Assembly: GCF_003060825.1 (NCBI RefSeq)
Contig: NZ_CP028922.1
Coordinates: forward strand, 1,980,501 to 2,044,500
Reading direction: 5' to 3'
Length of the DNA: 64,000 nucleotides
From: Paenibacillus sp. CAA11
GTDB taxonomy: Bacteria > Bacillota > Bacilli > Paenibacillales > Paenibacillaceae
Below, one piece after another: positions 32,603-42,825 of the stretch. Below the pieces are notes generated by a model. It saw only the letters and a program-made list of their open reading frames with translations, was not told the origin of the DNA and searched no databases. Each line of letters opens with the position of its first letter. The first letter of the stretch is position 1. The translations under genes were made by a program, and so were the position numbers.

Positions 32603-33250
32603 TTGGAAAACGGCTATACGATTCGCTCGCTTAATGTTGGACTGCCGAAGCTGCTTGAAGGTCATACGAAGCCCGTTCAATCAGGCATTGGCAAACAACC
32701 GGTGCGAGGTCCGATATTTTTATCAGAGCTTAACCTTGACGGAGACGGCCAAGGGGATCTGGTTCACCACGGGGGTCCTGACAAGGCGGTTTGTGTCTAT
32801 GCATACGATCATATGGATTATTGGAGCAAGACCTTTAATTATCCGTTCGAACCTGGAGCTTTTGGGGAAAATATTACGCTTGTGGGTTTGGTGGAGACAG
32901 AGGTTTGCATCGGTGATATTTTCCATTGGGGCGAAGCTATCTTGCAGGTTACCCAGCCAAGACAGCCCTGCTATAAATTAGCTGTGCGTCATGGGCTGCC
33001 GGATTTGCCTAAGCAGGTGGAGAAAACCGGCTATACCGGCTTTTATTTCAGAGTGCTCAAGACAGGTCTTGTGTCCAGTAAAGATTCGCTGATCTTGCAA
33101 GAACGCCATCGCAAAGGGATTACGGTTGCTTTTGCCCACCGTGTGATGTTTGGTGAGAAGAAGGATACCCCAGAGCTGAGGCAGCTTCTTGAGGTGGACG
33201 CCCTGTCCGAGAATTGGCGGAAAACGTTATCCAAGCGCACTCGCATCTGA
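32603..33250 (+). CDS. MOSC domain protein (YiiM-like)
   Basis: The ~215-residue MOSC protein has a beta-strand core (VRGPIFLSELNLDGDGQGDLVHHGGPDKAVCVYAYDHMDYW, GAFGENIT). The invariant cysteine for molybdenum-cofactor-sulfur handling is in QPRQPCYKLA. YiiM-type members reduce N-hydroxylated compounds using molybdenum cofactor. TTG 32603 with GGGGGG 7 bp upstream is the likely start; ATG 32585 lies within that leader. A bidirectional terminator separates it from the convergent protease gene. Confidence 0.85.
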   Translation: MENGYTIRSLNVGLPKLLEGHTKPVQSGIGKQPVRGPIFLSELNLDGDGQGDLVHHGGPDKAVCVYAYDHMDYWSKTFNYPFEPGAFGENITLVGLVETEVCIGDIFHWGEAILQVTQPRQPCYKLAVRHGLPDLPKQVEKTGYTGFYFRVLKTGLVSSKDSLILQERHRKGITVAFAHRVMFGEKKDTPELRQLLEVDALSENWRKTLSKRTRI

Positions 33251-33276
33251 ACTGTAGCATTACATAATTCATAGAG

Positions 33277-33312
33277 AAGAGGAGAGCCCCGGAAGGAGCT
33301 CTCCTCTTTTAT
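33277..33312. terminator. Bidirectional terminator between MOSC and subtilase genes
   Basis: AAGAGGAGAGC (33277-33287) pairs with GCTCTCCTCTT (33298-33308), flanked by a T-run on the right. Confidence 0.85.
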
Positions 33313-33338
33313 CTGCGTACGCTCTAGGGGCTAAGTCA

Positions 33339-36300
33339 TTAATTTTGTTTATCCTGCTTCTGATCTTTGGAAGGGGCGGCTTGACCAGCATTGCTATTGC
33401 CATCTGTCTCAGCAGGGGCCTTCTCTTCTGAATTTGGAGCAGGATCTGCTTCCGTCTGATCCGCAGGAACCTTAGCTTTAACCTCATCCTTCACTTTCGG
33501 GGCTGTGGATGGTTCCTCCTGTGCTGGTGTCTTCGGCGCATAAGGTCGCACCACCCACACGGTAGCCGATGTGCTGATTCCTTGATAAGTGACCTTAATG
33601 CTGGTTGTGCCAGGCTTGAGTCCTGTCAGATTGCCTTCCGAATCGACGGACACAATGGAAGGATCGGCCGATTCGAAAGAGGCCTCTTTAGTTACGTTTC
33701 TGACTTTCCCTTCCTTATCTGTAAAGAACACTGCAACATCGAAGGTGTCATTCAAGGTAATGGAATAATCCTCTGAATCCAAGGATAGAGTACCTTCTAC
33801 TGGCTGTTCAGGCGTTTCCCCGTTATAAGTGATCGTTTTAAAAGGTTCAAGAAGTCCGTTGTAAGCAGCGTCATATACATAAATTTCAAAGTTATTCTCG
33901 CCATCAGTCAGCGGCACTTCCACCGTAAAGCGGCCGTTCTCATCAATAACTCCATCATATTGAGCGGACTGCCCATCACCGCCTGTTGAGAGCACGGCAA
34001 CACCAATGGCATCGGAGTAAGAGACGGGAAGGACCTCAAGTAGGGTATCGCGAACGATTTGGCCGGAAATGATGCCCTTGCCGGGGTTCTTCTCGTCGAC
34101 CTTCACGTTAGGCTCGTCCAGTGCAGCCTCAGGAGCTTCACGGTCCAGGACAAAAGGAACGCTTTCGTCAGACAGCAATTCTTCACTATCATGAATGGAA
34201 GGGGTCAGCCAGTAAAGCCCATCGTTAAGCGGTTTAACATCTTTATCTGTTTGGACCTTACCATCCCAAGCAGACAGCTGATAAATATCAGGCCGATGTT
34301 CCGGCTGGTGAGCCAGACCGTCATAGATTGTTCCGGCGATTTTACCGGATGCATCTTCTGCAACAAGCGAGAAGTCCTTCAGCGGTCTATTTACGGTGAA
34401 TGAAAGATCAGCGGTATCGTACAGCCCATCTTGATTCGGAGAGAAAATGTCCGGTGTCACGGATAAATCCGTTACGGCTCCGATGGTATAGGATTCACCA
34501 ACGTACACTCCTGCTGGAAGTGTCAGCTGATGGCCGGTTTGCCGATCTGTCAGTGTAATGCGCCCTTCATAGTAGCCATCTGACGCAGTTTTCGGCACTT
34601 CAAGCGTAACACCTAGCGAAGCAGCCCGCTGACCGGCTGTGAGTGAAAGGGAAGAAGATTCGGCTGTAAGCGAAGGTGCAGCTTCGCCGGCTGCTTGCCA
34701 ATCCACATGAACATCATAAGCCTGAGCATCCCCGGTAAGGTTATCCAGGTCCAGCGTCTTGGTCACGCTGGTTCCAGGAGCAACTTGACCGAAGGAGAAG
34801 CTGCCTGTCTTGTAATCACTGCTTGCTCCGTGATCCAGCTCGATCGGCAAAGTCTCTTCTACAGAAGCGATGGCTGTCGCTTCAAGCACGTTCCCAAGGT
34901 CAATCCGTCCGGCGCCTTGTACTTGTGCGGAATAAGGCTGACCATTGCGGTCATTCAAGACTACAGAGTTATTGGTCAGCAGCGCCTTGATTTGGTTAGG
35001 GGTGAGATGATTCTCCTTGCGTTCGCTCTTGGAGCGCTCAAGAACCAGAGCAACGGCTCCAGCTACATGAGGAGAAGCCATACTGGTTCCCTGCATCGAT
35101 GCGTAAGCCTCTTCATAATTGCCGTCCCAAGCAGGTACAGTAGAAGTAATATTAACGCCAGGCGCTGAGAGATCCGGTTTGATGGTATAGTCAGGAAGCG
35201 CAGGACCGCGAGAGCTGAAATCAGCCATATAGTCCTCTTCGTGCAAGGAGCCGATAGTCACATGCCCTTGGCCGCTTGCGATATCCCGCTTCAGGGCTTG
35301 GCCGTCGGTCTGGGTAATAGTGTAGGTCGGGGCATAGTCTCCAGGCTCATTCAGCGTGGCAGCAATTTCCCCAGCTTCATTGTTATAGATAATTAATCCT
35401 GTAGCACCTGCTGCAGTAGCATTGATGGCTTTCTCCTGGAATGAAATTTCTCCGCGGGATACCAAAGCAAGCTTACCTTTTACGTCTACTCCGTTATAGT
35501 CAGCGGCTTTGCCCAGACCTGCATCAACGATGTCCCATCCCTGTTCCGAAGGTGTAAGATCCGGTGAGAAGGTGGCCAGTTGTGCACGCAGGCCGGAATG
35601 TTCTGCTGAGTTAAAAATAGGAATATCCATAGGCGGAGTTGATGCTCCTACGGAAATGGCCAGCTGGGACCCGCCGGGACTGCCTACCGTGGCATCTCCA
35701 GGACCGTCGTTCCCGTTAGCAACAACCACCTCAACACCGGCCTTAACGGCATTATCCAAGGCAACCGTATCAGCTGTATACTGGTTGTTGTAATCCGCGC
35801 CCAGCGACAGGTTGATGACATCGAGACCGTCTGCTACAGACTCCTCAATAGCAGCAATAACGTTCTCGCTTGACCCGCTTCCGTAGGGGCCCAGCACCCG
35901 ATAGACATACAGATCGGCTTCGGGAGCTACGCCGCGGGCCCATCCAGTGCTGCCTGGCTGATCCGGGTTGCCGCGTCCCACAATCGTGCCTGAGACGTGT
36001 GTACCATGACTGGTCTCATACGGTTTACCGTTCTTAGGCGGGAAGTTTGGATTGGGTCTTGTTTCAAACGGGTCTTTATCATTATCTACGAAATCGTAGC
36101 CGCCCTTAAAGGCATCTTTGATACTTGGATGGTTATAGTCGACACCAGTGTCAATAACGCCTACCTTAATGCCCTTACCTTTGTATCCGGCTTCCCAGAA
36201 CTCCGGTGAACCCATATGAGGCACGCTCTTATCCAGCTGGGCGGTTACTTCACCAGAGGTTTCAATGGGTAAGGCATGGTACTCCAGATTGGGATATACA

Positions 36301-36797
36301 GCCTTGACGCCTGGCAGCTTTAATAGACGGTTGACTTGGTTCGCGGGGATTTCTAGGGAATAACCGTTGAATGCACGTGTATATTCGCGCTTGAATTGCA
36401 CGGAAAGTGCCGCTTCTGCAGCAGACTTAAATTTGGAATGCTCAGTACGAACCTTGCTGGCCTGAACACTTTTTCCGATCGAAGAGACCTGATTCTCGAA
36501 GACATCTACCGGAGTGTTCTTCAGCTCTACAATAACTGTAGTTATTGCATCGCTATCGCTTTCCGGTACAAAGTTATGAGGCTCGCTGTTGACAGGACCG
36601 GTTGCGGTCTTAGCCTGGATTCCCGGCACCTTACCGGCAGGAAGAGGAAGATCGTGAGAGAGTCTGGAATCAACTTTCAATTTTGCTTGCTGGGCCTGTT
36701 CTCCGCTCGCTGCAGCGGGATTTCCAGGTACCAGGCTTAGGGCTACCGTAAGACCCAGGAGCAGAGAGAACCATGGACGGGGTGATTTAATGTTCAA
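33339..36797 (-). CDS. Secreted S8 subtilisin-like serine protease (Vpr-like), multidomain
   Basis: The ~1152-residue precursor has a signal peptide (WFSLLLGLTVALSLVPGNPAAASG). An I9-type propeptide follows (TVIVELKNTPVDVFE...). The subtilase domain has catalytic Asp in VGVIDTGVDYNHP, His in SHGTHVSGTI and Ser in GTSMASPHVAGAVA, with oxyanion Asn in VVVANGNDGPG. A PA domain is inserted between His and Ser (KGKLALVSRGEISF...GATGLIIYNNEAG). Downstream are fn3-like modules, a Big_2 domain (LTGLKPGTTSIKVTYQG) and a disordered Pro/Glu/Lys tail without LPxTG. TTG at 36797 is supported by AAGGAGG 7 bp upstream; a longer in-frame start lacks this. Confidence 0.9.
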   Translation of the reverse strand: MNIKSPRPWFSLLLGLTVALSLVPGNPAAASGEQAQQAKLKVDSRLSHDLPLPAGKVPGIQAKTATGPVNSEPHNFVPESDSDAITTVIVELKNTPVDVFENQVSSIGKSVQASKVRTEHSKFKSAAEAALSVQFKREYTRAFNGYSLEIPANQVNRLLKLPGVKAVYPNLEYHALPIETSGEVTAQLDKSVPHMGSPEFWEAGYKGKGIKVGVIDTGVDYNHPSIKDAFKGGYDFVDNDKDPFETRPNPNFPPKNGKPYETSHGTHVSGTIVGRGNPDQPGSTGWARGVAPEADLYVYRVLGPYGSGSSENVIAAIEESVADGLDVINLSLGADYNNQYTADTVALDNAVKAGVEVVVANGNDGPGDATVGSPGGSQLAISVGASTPPMDIPIFNSAEHSGLRAQLATFSPDLTPSEQGWDIVDAGLGKAADYNGVDVKGKLALVSRGEISFQEKAINATAAGATGLIIYNNEAGEIAATLNEPGDYAPTYTITQTDGQALKRDIASGQGHVTIGSLHEEDYMADFSSRGPALPDYTIKPDLSAPGVNITSTVPAWDGNYEEAYASMQGTSMASPHVAGAVALVLERSKSERKENHLTPNQIKALLTNNSVVLNDRNGQPYSAQVQGAGRIDLGNVLEATAIASVEETLPIELDHGASSDYKTGSFSFGQVAPGTSVTKTLDLDNLTGDAQAYDVHVDWQAAGEAAPSLTAESSSLSLTAGQRAASLGVTLEVPKTASDGYYEGRITLTDRQTGHQLTLPAGVYVGESYTIGAVTDLSVTPDIFSPNQDGLYDTADLSFTVNRPLKDFSLVAEDASGKIAGTIYDGLAHQPEHRPDIYQLSAWDGKVQTDKDVKPLNDGLYWLTPSIHDSEELLSDESVPFVLDREAPEAALDEPNVKVDEKNPGKGIISGQIVRDTLLEVLPVSYSDAIGVAVLSTGGDGQSAQYDGVIDENGRFTVEVPLTDGENNFEIYVYDAAYNGLLEPFKTITYNGETPEQPVEGTLSLDSEDYSITLNDTFDVAVFFTDKEGKVRNVTKEASFESADPSIVSVDSEGNLTGLKPGTTSIKVTYQGISTSATVWVVRPYAPKTPAQEEPSTAPKVKDEVKAKVPADQTEADPAPNSEEKAPAETDGNSNAGQAAPSKDQKQDKQN

Positions 36798-36869
36798 ATG
36801 ACTTCCTCCTTTTTTGAAACGGTTATTGGGTTGACTTCCATACTTCCTACTAAACCGGCCTCCTCTCAA

Positions 36870-37334
36870 AATACAGAAAATAGAAATAAATATAATATTA
36901 TTTTACATATAATTGGTATTCAGGGAATGCAACCCAATACCTAGTTGGCAGGTTTGCTAACATTGACGAGAGATGACGGATTGAAGCGCATATTGTGCGA
37001 ATTAATGGCCTTATACCTAAGGTTCCGGATGCGAATCGGACTTCTGTCCCTTTTTCGTTCAACCTTTGCAGAGATCAATCAGAACTAGCAACACGTCGAA
37101 TCAGCTAAATTGCTAGATAGCTTCATAGATTTAAAACAAACTATTTACCTAGGTTTAAAAGGGTTAATTGGCAATGAACGTGATCTTGGCCTAAGAGAAG
37201 ATATTAAATGCTGTCAATAATTCACAAGCGTTTCACTCAGAATCATTTTTGTATAAAATATAATCATCCTAGCTTATGTATGCGGTTACAGGCGACCGCT
37301 CGATTTTATTCAAGCAGAAGGGAACTCGAAATCT
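36870..37334. other. Intergenic region between divergent protease and sugar-sensor genes
   Basis: AT-rich; no gene, terminator or clear consensus promoter was recognised. TTTAAAA occurs as a short direct repeat (near 37131 and 37154) around an ACCTAGG. The promoters for both divergent genes must lie here but are not obvious. Confidence 0.4.
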
Positions 37335-38342
37335 ATGAAAAAGATGCTTCTCATTTATATTGTTATTATCAGCGCCTTTATGATTTATGTCTTCCGCTAC
37401 TATTCACAGCAATCAGAGGTCAATGCCTGGGACAGCCGAGGACTGCAGGGTGATATTGCGGAGAACTATGTAATGGTCACCTTCCAGTCGGGGCTCGAGT
37501 ACTGGAGAAACTGCCTGAAAGGCTTCGAGGACGGGGCCGAGAAGCTGGGAGTCTCGGTGGAATACCGGGGAGCCACACAGTATGATGTGCAGGAGCAGAT
37601 GACGGTGCTTGAGCAAATTATTGCGAAGAAGCCGGCTGGTATTGCACTCTCCGCGATTGATCCCGGCGCTCTGACGCCGATGATCGACAAGGCGGTTGCT
37701 GCAGGCATTCCGGTTGTGCTCTTTGATGCCGATGCGCCAGGCAGCCGGGCTTATTCGTTCCTTGGCACAAATAATTATAATGCTGGATTAACGGCTGCTG
37801 AGAAGATGGCGCAGCTCACTGATCGGGAGGGGCAGATCGCGATTATTACGCTGCCCGGACTGCAGAACCATGAGGAGCGAAGAAAGGGATTTGAAGAGAC
37901 TATCGCTAAGCGTTACCCGTCCATGAAGGTGGTCAAAGTCGTCGATGGGAAGGGAGACGCCATGGTTTCACGCCGCGAGGCGGAGAAGCTGCTCAAGGCC
38001 TATCCGGATCTGGCCGGAATATTTGTTACAGAGGCCACGGGCGGAACGGGTGTAGGTGAGGCGGTGAAGAACAATCCGCGCAGTAAGCCGCTGAAGATTA
38101 TCAGCTTTGATACGAACAAGGGGACACTAGATATGATAGAGAATGGAACCATCTCGGCGACAATGGCTCAGGGTACATGGAATATGGGTTACTGGTCGCT
38201 GCAGTATTTGTTCCATCTGCATCATGGCTTGACTGTTCCGTCGCCAACCAGTGCTGGAGATGTATCGCCGATTCCGGTGCGGGTAGATACAGGGATTTCG
38301 GTGGTGACAAAGGATAATGTGGCGGATTACTATGCTAAATAA
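37335..38342 (+). CDS. Membrane-anchored periplasmic-binding-like sugar sensor protein
   Basis: The 335-residue protein has an N-terminal hydrophobic anchor (MLLIYIVIISAFMIYVF) without a lipobox. A type I periplasmic-binding fold (ribose/galactose-binding family) follows: VMVTFQSGLEYWRNCLKGFEDGA, KPAGIALSAIDPGALTPMIDKAVAAGIPVVLFDAD, GTNNYNAGLTAAEKMA. It overlaps the 5' end of the YesM-like kinase gene. It probably presents sugar to the kinase, with the later ChvE protein serving transport. The ribosome binding site is weak. Confidence 0.85.
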   Translation: MKKMLLIYIVIISAFMIYVFRYYSQQSEVNAWDSRGLQGDIAENYVMVTFQSGLEYWRNCLKGFEDGAEKLGVSVEYRGATQYDVQEQMTVLEQIIAKKPAGIALSAIDPGALTPMIDKAVAAGIPVVLFDADAPGSRAYSFLGTNNYNAGLTAAEKMAQLTDREGQIAIITLPGLQNHEERRKGFEETIAKRYPSMKVVKVVDGKGDAMVSRREAEKLLKAYPDLAGIFVTEATGGTGVGEAVKNNPRSKPLKIISFDTNKGTLDMIENGTISATMAQGTWNMGYWSLQYLFHLHHGLTVPSPTSAGDVSPIPVRVDTGISVVTKDNVADYYAK

Positions 38343-40266
38343 CCATCATAAACAGAGCAGGCCGGGTCTTCAGCGGTATCTTCAATGGCTCCGTCCAGGA
38401 AGCCTGGAACTTAGGTATCAGCTGGTCATTCTGTTCCTGCTGATTGGTATTCTGCCTTCCATCATCCTGGGATTTCTGGTGAATTGGACGGTGGAGCGTG
38501 TTGTTGATCAGCAGGTGATCTCCAACACGCTGCAGCTTATCGGCAAGGTAAATCAGAGCCTGGATAACGATATGGAGAACCTGCAGAATACGACTTACTT
38601 GATCGGGTTTAATCAGCATGTTCGCCATTTCCTAGCTGGCGGGACGGAAGCAGATGGCGGTCCCTCCAGACAAATCGGAGATGACGGAGAAGTTTCTCCA
38701 GCCTACTCCAATCCTGCTGCTGATGATCAGTTGTACGAGATCAAGCAATTTCTCCAGGAATTTACGACCTTGTACCCCGAAATCGCGGGAATCATGGTGG
38801 TTAATCCCCAAGGGGATTATATCAGCAATGAAATGTACGCCCGGACGAACGAAAATTTGACAAAAGAGAGCTGGTATCAGCAGGCAGCCGCCCGTGAGGG
38901 GGTCTTCACCATTCTGGGACATCCGTACGGCCGTAATATTACGACCCATGTTAATTATGCGGATGAAGAAGTGGTCTCCGTAGTACGTTCCATTACAGAT
39001 CCGGAAAGCCGGAAGGTGCTGGGTGTCGTACTCATCGATCTGAAGCTGCGGACCGTTGCTCAGGCCGTCCGGGATGTGAAGCTGGGGAAAACCGGTTATC
39101 TTATGGTCGCTGATGCAGATGGAAAAGCGATCTACAAGCCGGAGCATTCTTATCTATCGAGCTTGCCTTCAGATTGGACCGACCAGGCGGATTCCGGCAC
39201 GGCGGTCCGCAATGTAGAAGGCAAGGAATTGCAGCTGGTATACCGCAAGTCAAGCTTCACCGGCTGGCAGACTGTCGGTGTCTTTCTGACTCGAGAATCG
39301 GCGTCTGAGGTTAGGCAGATTCATTTCTATGTTATTTGTTTCTTATTTCTAGTAGGACTGATCGGCGTCACGGCGTCTGTGCTGCTGTCGCAATCGATCA
39401 CCGGACCCATCCGCCAGTTGATGTCCTTCATGCGTACAGCAGAATCGGGGGACTTGACTGTACGCTATAGCGGCAGAAGGCATGATGAGGTGGGGATGCT
39501 CGGACGCAGCTTCAACCGGATGCTGATCCAGATCCGGCGGTTGATCCGGCTGAATGAGCTGCGGGAGAAGCAGAAGCGTGAAGCTGAGCTGCGCAGCCTG
39601 CAGGCTAATATCAAGCCTCATTTTCTATATAACACACTGGATACGATTCACTGGATGGCTCGCAAGAAGGGGGCAGACGATGTGTCCGAGATGGTGGAAG
39701 CGCTATCTCAGCTGTTCCGGATCGGCCTCAGCAAAGGCAAGGATATTATCCAGCTTGACGAAGAGATACAGCATATCAAAAGCTACATTCAAATCCAGAA
39801 GACCAGGTATCGGGACAGGCTGACTTTCACAGTAGAGCAGGATCCAGAGACCGGAGAGTTCCCTGTGCTGAAGCTGCTGCTTCAGCCGGTGGTGGAGAAC
39901 GCGATCTATCATGGCATTAAGGCACGACGTGGTGCAGGGCATATTCATATCTCGGTTAGGCAGAGGGAAGAGTGCCTAATTCTGACTGTCCAAGATAACG
40001 GTGTCGGAATGAGCCAGGAGAAGCTGCAGGAACTGCGGGAGAAGCTGCGGGAACCGCTTCGAGCTATGGAGCTTCAGTCGAACCGGATGGAGAAGACTGG
40101 GCGGAGCTACGGTATGCTGAATGTACAGGCCCGTATCCACCTCGCCTTTGGGGATGCTTATGGGATTGAGCTGGACAGCCGGGAAGGAGAAGGAACGAAG
40201 GTAACGATTAGACACCCGCTGCTTGGTGAGCAGGGATGGAATCAGGGGGAGGAGACAGACAGATGA
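38332..40266 (+). CDS. YesM-family sensor histidine kinase
   Basis: The ~644-residue kinase has a TM near residues 35-60, a dCache-type extracellular domain and a second TM (about residues 335-360). A HAMP domain follows, then the His_kinase domain with phospho-His in LQANIKPHFLYNTLD. The C-terminal HATPase has QPVVENAIYHGIKARRG and DNGVGMS. ATG 38332 overlaps the sensor protein gene by 11 bp; ATG 38317 is an alternative. Its stop overlaps the regulator start (ATGA). The group senses extracytoplasmic sugars, usually with a binding protein. Confidence 0.9.
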   Translation: MLNNHHKQSRPGLQRYLQWLRPGSLELRYQLVILFLLIGILPSIILGFLVNWTVERVVDQQVISNTLQLIGKVNQSLDNDMENLQNTTYLIGFNQHVRHFLAGGTEADGGPSRQIGDDGEVSPAYSNPAADDQLYEIKQFLQEFTTLYPEIAGIMVVNPQGDYISNEMYARTNENLTKESWYQQAAAREGVFTILGHPYGRNITTHVNYADEEVVSVVRSITDPESRKVLGVVLIDLKLRTVAQAVRDVKLGKTGYLMVADADGKAIYKPEHSYLSSLPSDWTDQADSGTAVRNVEGKELQLVYRKSSFTGWQTVGVFLTRESASEVRQIHFYVICFLFLVGLIGVTASVLLSQSITGPIRQLMSFMRTAESGDLTVRYSGRRHDEVGMLGRSFNRMLIQIRRLIRLNELREKQKREAELRSLQANIKPHFLYNTLDTIHWMARKKGADDVSEMVEALSQLFRIGLSKGKDIIQLDEEIQHIKSYIQIQKTRYRDRLTFTVEQDPETGEFPVLKLLLQPVVENAIYHGIKARRGAGHIHISVRQREECLILTVQDNGVGMSQEKLQELREKLREPLRAMELQSNRMEKTGRSYGMLNVQARIHLAFGDAYGIELDSREGEGTKVTIRHPLLGEQGWNQGEETDR

Positions 40267-41486
40267 CAAGCAAGGTACCTTATCGTGTATTGATTGCAGA
40301 TGATGAGCCGATTATTCGTGAAGGCATTCGTGATGCGATGGACTGGTCCCGTCTAGGTATGGAGGTGATCCATGAAGCTGAGGATGGAGAGGAAGCGCTG
40401 GAGCTGGCAGTTCAAAGCAAAATTGATGTGCTGCTGGTAGATATGAACATGCCATTTCTGGACGGGATCGGCCTGATGAAGCGGCTGCGGATTGAGCTGC
40501 CGGACTGCCGCTTCGTTATTATCACCGGACATGATGAGTTTGCGTACGCACAGGAAGCAATTCGGCTTGGGGTTGAGGATTATATTCTAAAGCCGGTTAA
40601 TGCGGATCATCTATGGCAGGTGTTGTTCCATGTGAAGGAGGAACTCGATAATCTTCAGCGCCAACATGAATATTTAGAGAAGGCCTCCGAACAGTTAACT
40701 CGGAATATACCGCTGCTGCGTGACCGTTTTTGCAAGGACTGGGTTGAGGGACAGCTATCGCCCGATGAGATCAGGGAGCAACTTGAATTTCTGAAGCTCC
40801 CGGTCACCTGCCCACAGCAGCTTGGGGTCATCCGCTGGCCGGAGATGACAGCCACGCAGACGCTGACAACAGAGGGAGATCGGCAGCTGTTCCTATTTGC
40901 GATTGAGAATATCGCAGAGGAGCTGCTGCAGCCGAACCAGCACGTTATGTTCCGTGATCGGCAAGACATGATATGCTTCGTTCTGTGGGAAGCGGCTCCG
41001 GAGGAGACCGTTGTAGAAATAGAACGGAATGTCCAGCAGTATATGAAGGTAACCGTACAGGCCCATTTGCAGCGGATTCAACAAGGGTTATCATCATTAG
41101 TGGATGTCTACAGGTCATGCCGTGAGCATGTTTGCCGCGAGTCTCAGCTCTCTCCGCTGGCCCGGCGTGCAAGACAGGTGCTGCAGGAATATTACAATAA
41201 TCCTGATCTTACCTTGGAGGGCCTGGCCGCAGCGCTTCAGGTATCGCCTGTTCACCTTAGCCGGGTGCTGAAGAAGGAGCTGGGCGCTTCTTTTGTTAAC
41301 TTTTTGACCCAAATGCGGATTCGAAAGGCCATTCAGCTGCTGAATGCTACCAACGCCACCATTCATGAGATTGCAGAGCAGGTGGGGTATGAGAGCCAGC
41401 ATTATTTCAGCACGGCTTTCAAGAAAGTGGTAGGGGTTTCTCCTAACCAATACCGCAAGGGAGCAGCCTTTCAAGCTGAAGAGTAA
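40263..41486 (+). CDS. YesN-family AraC-type response regulator
   Basis: The ~407-residue regulator has an N-terminal receiver (IADDEPIIREGI, phospho-Asp in LLVDMNMPFLDG, Lys in ILKPVN). A linker of about 170 residues follows, then two C-terminal AraC HTHs (LEGLAAALQVSPVHLSRVLKKE; IHEIAEQVGYESQHYFSTAFKKVVGVSPNQYRK). ATG 40263 is preceded by GGGGGAGG and overlaps the kinase stop. It presumably activates the chvE-mmsA-mmsB operon downstream. A terminator follows. Confidence 0.92.
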   Translation: MTSKVPYRVLIADDEPIIREGIRDAMDWSRLGMEVIHEAEDGEEALELAVQSKIDVLLVDMNMPFLDGIGLMKRLRIELPDCRFVIITGHDEFAYAQEAIRLGVEDYILKPVNADHLWQVLFHVKEELDNLQRQHEYLEKASEQLTRNIPLLRDRFCKDWVEGQLSPDEIREQLEFLKLPVTCPQQLGVIRWPEMTATQTLTTEGDRQLFLFAIENIAEELLQPNQHVMFRDRQDMICFVLWEAAPEETVVEIERNVQQYMKVTVQAHLQRIQQGLSSLVDVYRSCREHVCRESQLSPLARRARQVLQEYYNNPDLTLEGLAAALQVSPVHLSRVLKKELGASFVNFLTQMRIRKAIQLLNATNATIHEIAEQVGYESQHYFSTAFKKVVGVSPNQYRKGAAFQAEE

Positions 41487-41514
41487 CCTAAAGATAAGAA
41501 TAAGTCCTTTAATA

Positions 41515-41550
41515 ACGGATGCCTAAGTTTGTGCGGCGTCCGTTTTTTTG
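41515..41550 (+). terminator. Terminator of the sensor-YesMN operon
   Basis: ACGGATGCC (41515-41523) pairs with GGCGTCCGT (41535-41543) with one wobble, followed by TTTTTTT. Confidence 0.85.
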
Positions 41551-41606
41551 TATCAAAGAAAAGATAAAATTTTATAAAAAAAGTTGTTTTCCTGCAAAGA
41601 CTGGGA

Positions 41607-41621
41607 ATGTAAGCGGTGTTA
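41607..41621 (+). promoter_or_regulatory. Candidate CcpA cre site upstream of chvE
   Basis: ATGTAAGCGGTGTTA matches the cre consensus WTGNAANCGNWNNCW with one mismatch and lies 85 bp before the binding-protein gene. This suggests carbon catabolite control. Confidence 0.45.
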
Positions 41622-41705
41622 TTCTGTTGTCGTAACGATAAGTTAACGGATTGCGGCACAGTCGCCGTATTCCTACAGAAAATAATCGCGAAAAGGGGAT
41701 AGCGC

Positions 41706-42791
41706 ATGAGAAGAGGATTTATGTTTGTCTTAGTGCTTGCCTTGTTGTTCGCTCTGACGGCTTGCAATTTGGCCGAGAACAAAACGGGTAGCGCGGAGAA
41801 AGGCTACATCGGCCTGGCCATGCCGACCAAATCTTCAGAGCGATGGGTCGCGGATGGGCAGAACATGGCTCGTCTATTCCAAGAAAAGGGTTATAAGGTA
41901 GATCTACAGTTCGCCGAGGATGTTGTGGAGAATCAGATCTCGCAAATTGAGAACATGATTACGAAGGGGGTAGACGTTATTGTCATCGCCTCTATTGATG
42001 GGAACACGCTGACAGATGTGATTGCTAAGGCGCATGCCCAGGGGATTAAGGTGATCTCATATGACCGCTTGATCCGCAATACGCCTTACCTGAGCTACTA
42101 TGCTACCTTTGATAATTTCAAAGTTGGGGTCCTTCAGGCATCTTACATTGAGAAAAAGCTGGGGCTGAAGGAAGGCAAAGGGCCGTTCAACATCGAGCTG
42201 TTCGGCGGATCACCAGATGATAACAATGCATACTTCTTCTACAACGGAGCCATGTCGGTGCTTAAGCCTTACATCGACTCAGGCAAGCTGGTGGTGCGAA
42301 GCAATCAGACCACTATGGCACAGATCGCAACACTTCGCTGGGATGGAGCGCTTGCTCAAGCCCGGATGGATAATCTGCTGAGCGCCCACTATTCCAGTGA
42401 GAACCTGGATGCGGTGCTGTCGCCATACGACGGTATCAGTATCGGGATTATTTCCTCCCTGAAAGGGATCGGCTATGGCACTAAGAATAAGCCGCTGCCC
42501 GTGATCACTGGGCAGGATGCGGAGCTGGCCTCCATTAAATCCATTGTAGCCGGGGAGCAGACCCAGACCGTATTTAAGGATACACGCAAGCTGGCGGCTC
42601 AGACAGTGAAAATGGCTGAGAGTATTCTGAACAATGAGCCTGCTGAAGTTAACGATACTAAATCTTATAACAATGGATTGATGGTTGTTCCGTCATATTT
42701 GCTTGACCCTGTTTCTGTAGACGCTTCCAATGTTGAGCAGGAAATTGTTGAGCAGCAGTATTACACGAAGGAAGAGATTGGGCTTAAATAA
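41706..42791 (+). CDS. chvE: Multiple-monosaccharide ABC transporter substrate-binding lipoprotein
   Basis: This 361-residue lipoprotein has a signal peptide with lipobox LTAC (Cys at about residue 20). A ChvE-type periplasmic-binding domain follows: [77 protein letters not shown]. ChvE proteins bind several aldoses, such as galactose, arabinose and xylose. It is followed within 35 bp by the ATPase and permease genes and preceded by a candidate cre and the sugar-sensing two-component system, so it is the uptake arm of that regulon. Confidence 0.92.
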   Translation: MRRGFMFVLVLALLFALTACNLAENKTGSAEKGYIGLAMPTKSSERWVADGQNMARLFQEKGYKVDLQFAEDVVENQISQIENMITKGVDVIVIASIDGNTLTDVIAKAHAQGIKVISYDRLIRNTPYLSYYATFDNFKVGVLQASYIEKKLGLKEGKGPFNIELFGGSPDDNNAYFFYNGAMSVLKPYIDSGKLVVRSNQTTMAQIATLRWDGALAQARMDNLLSAHYSSENLDAVLSPYDGISIGIISSLKGIGYGTKNKPLPVITGQDAELASIKSIVAGEQTQTVFKDTRKLAAQTVKMAESILNNEPAEVNDTKSYNNGLMVVPSYLLDPVSVDASNVEQEIVEQQYYTKEEIGLK

Positions 42792-42825
42792 GCTGACTGC
42801 GAAAGCGGGGAAAGGAGCGAAAGCC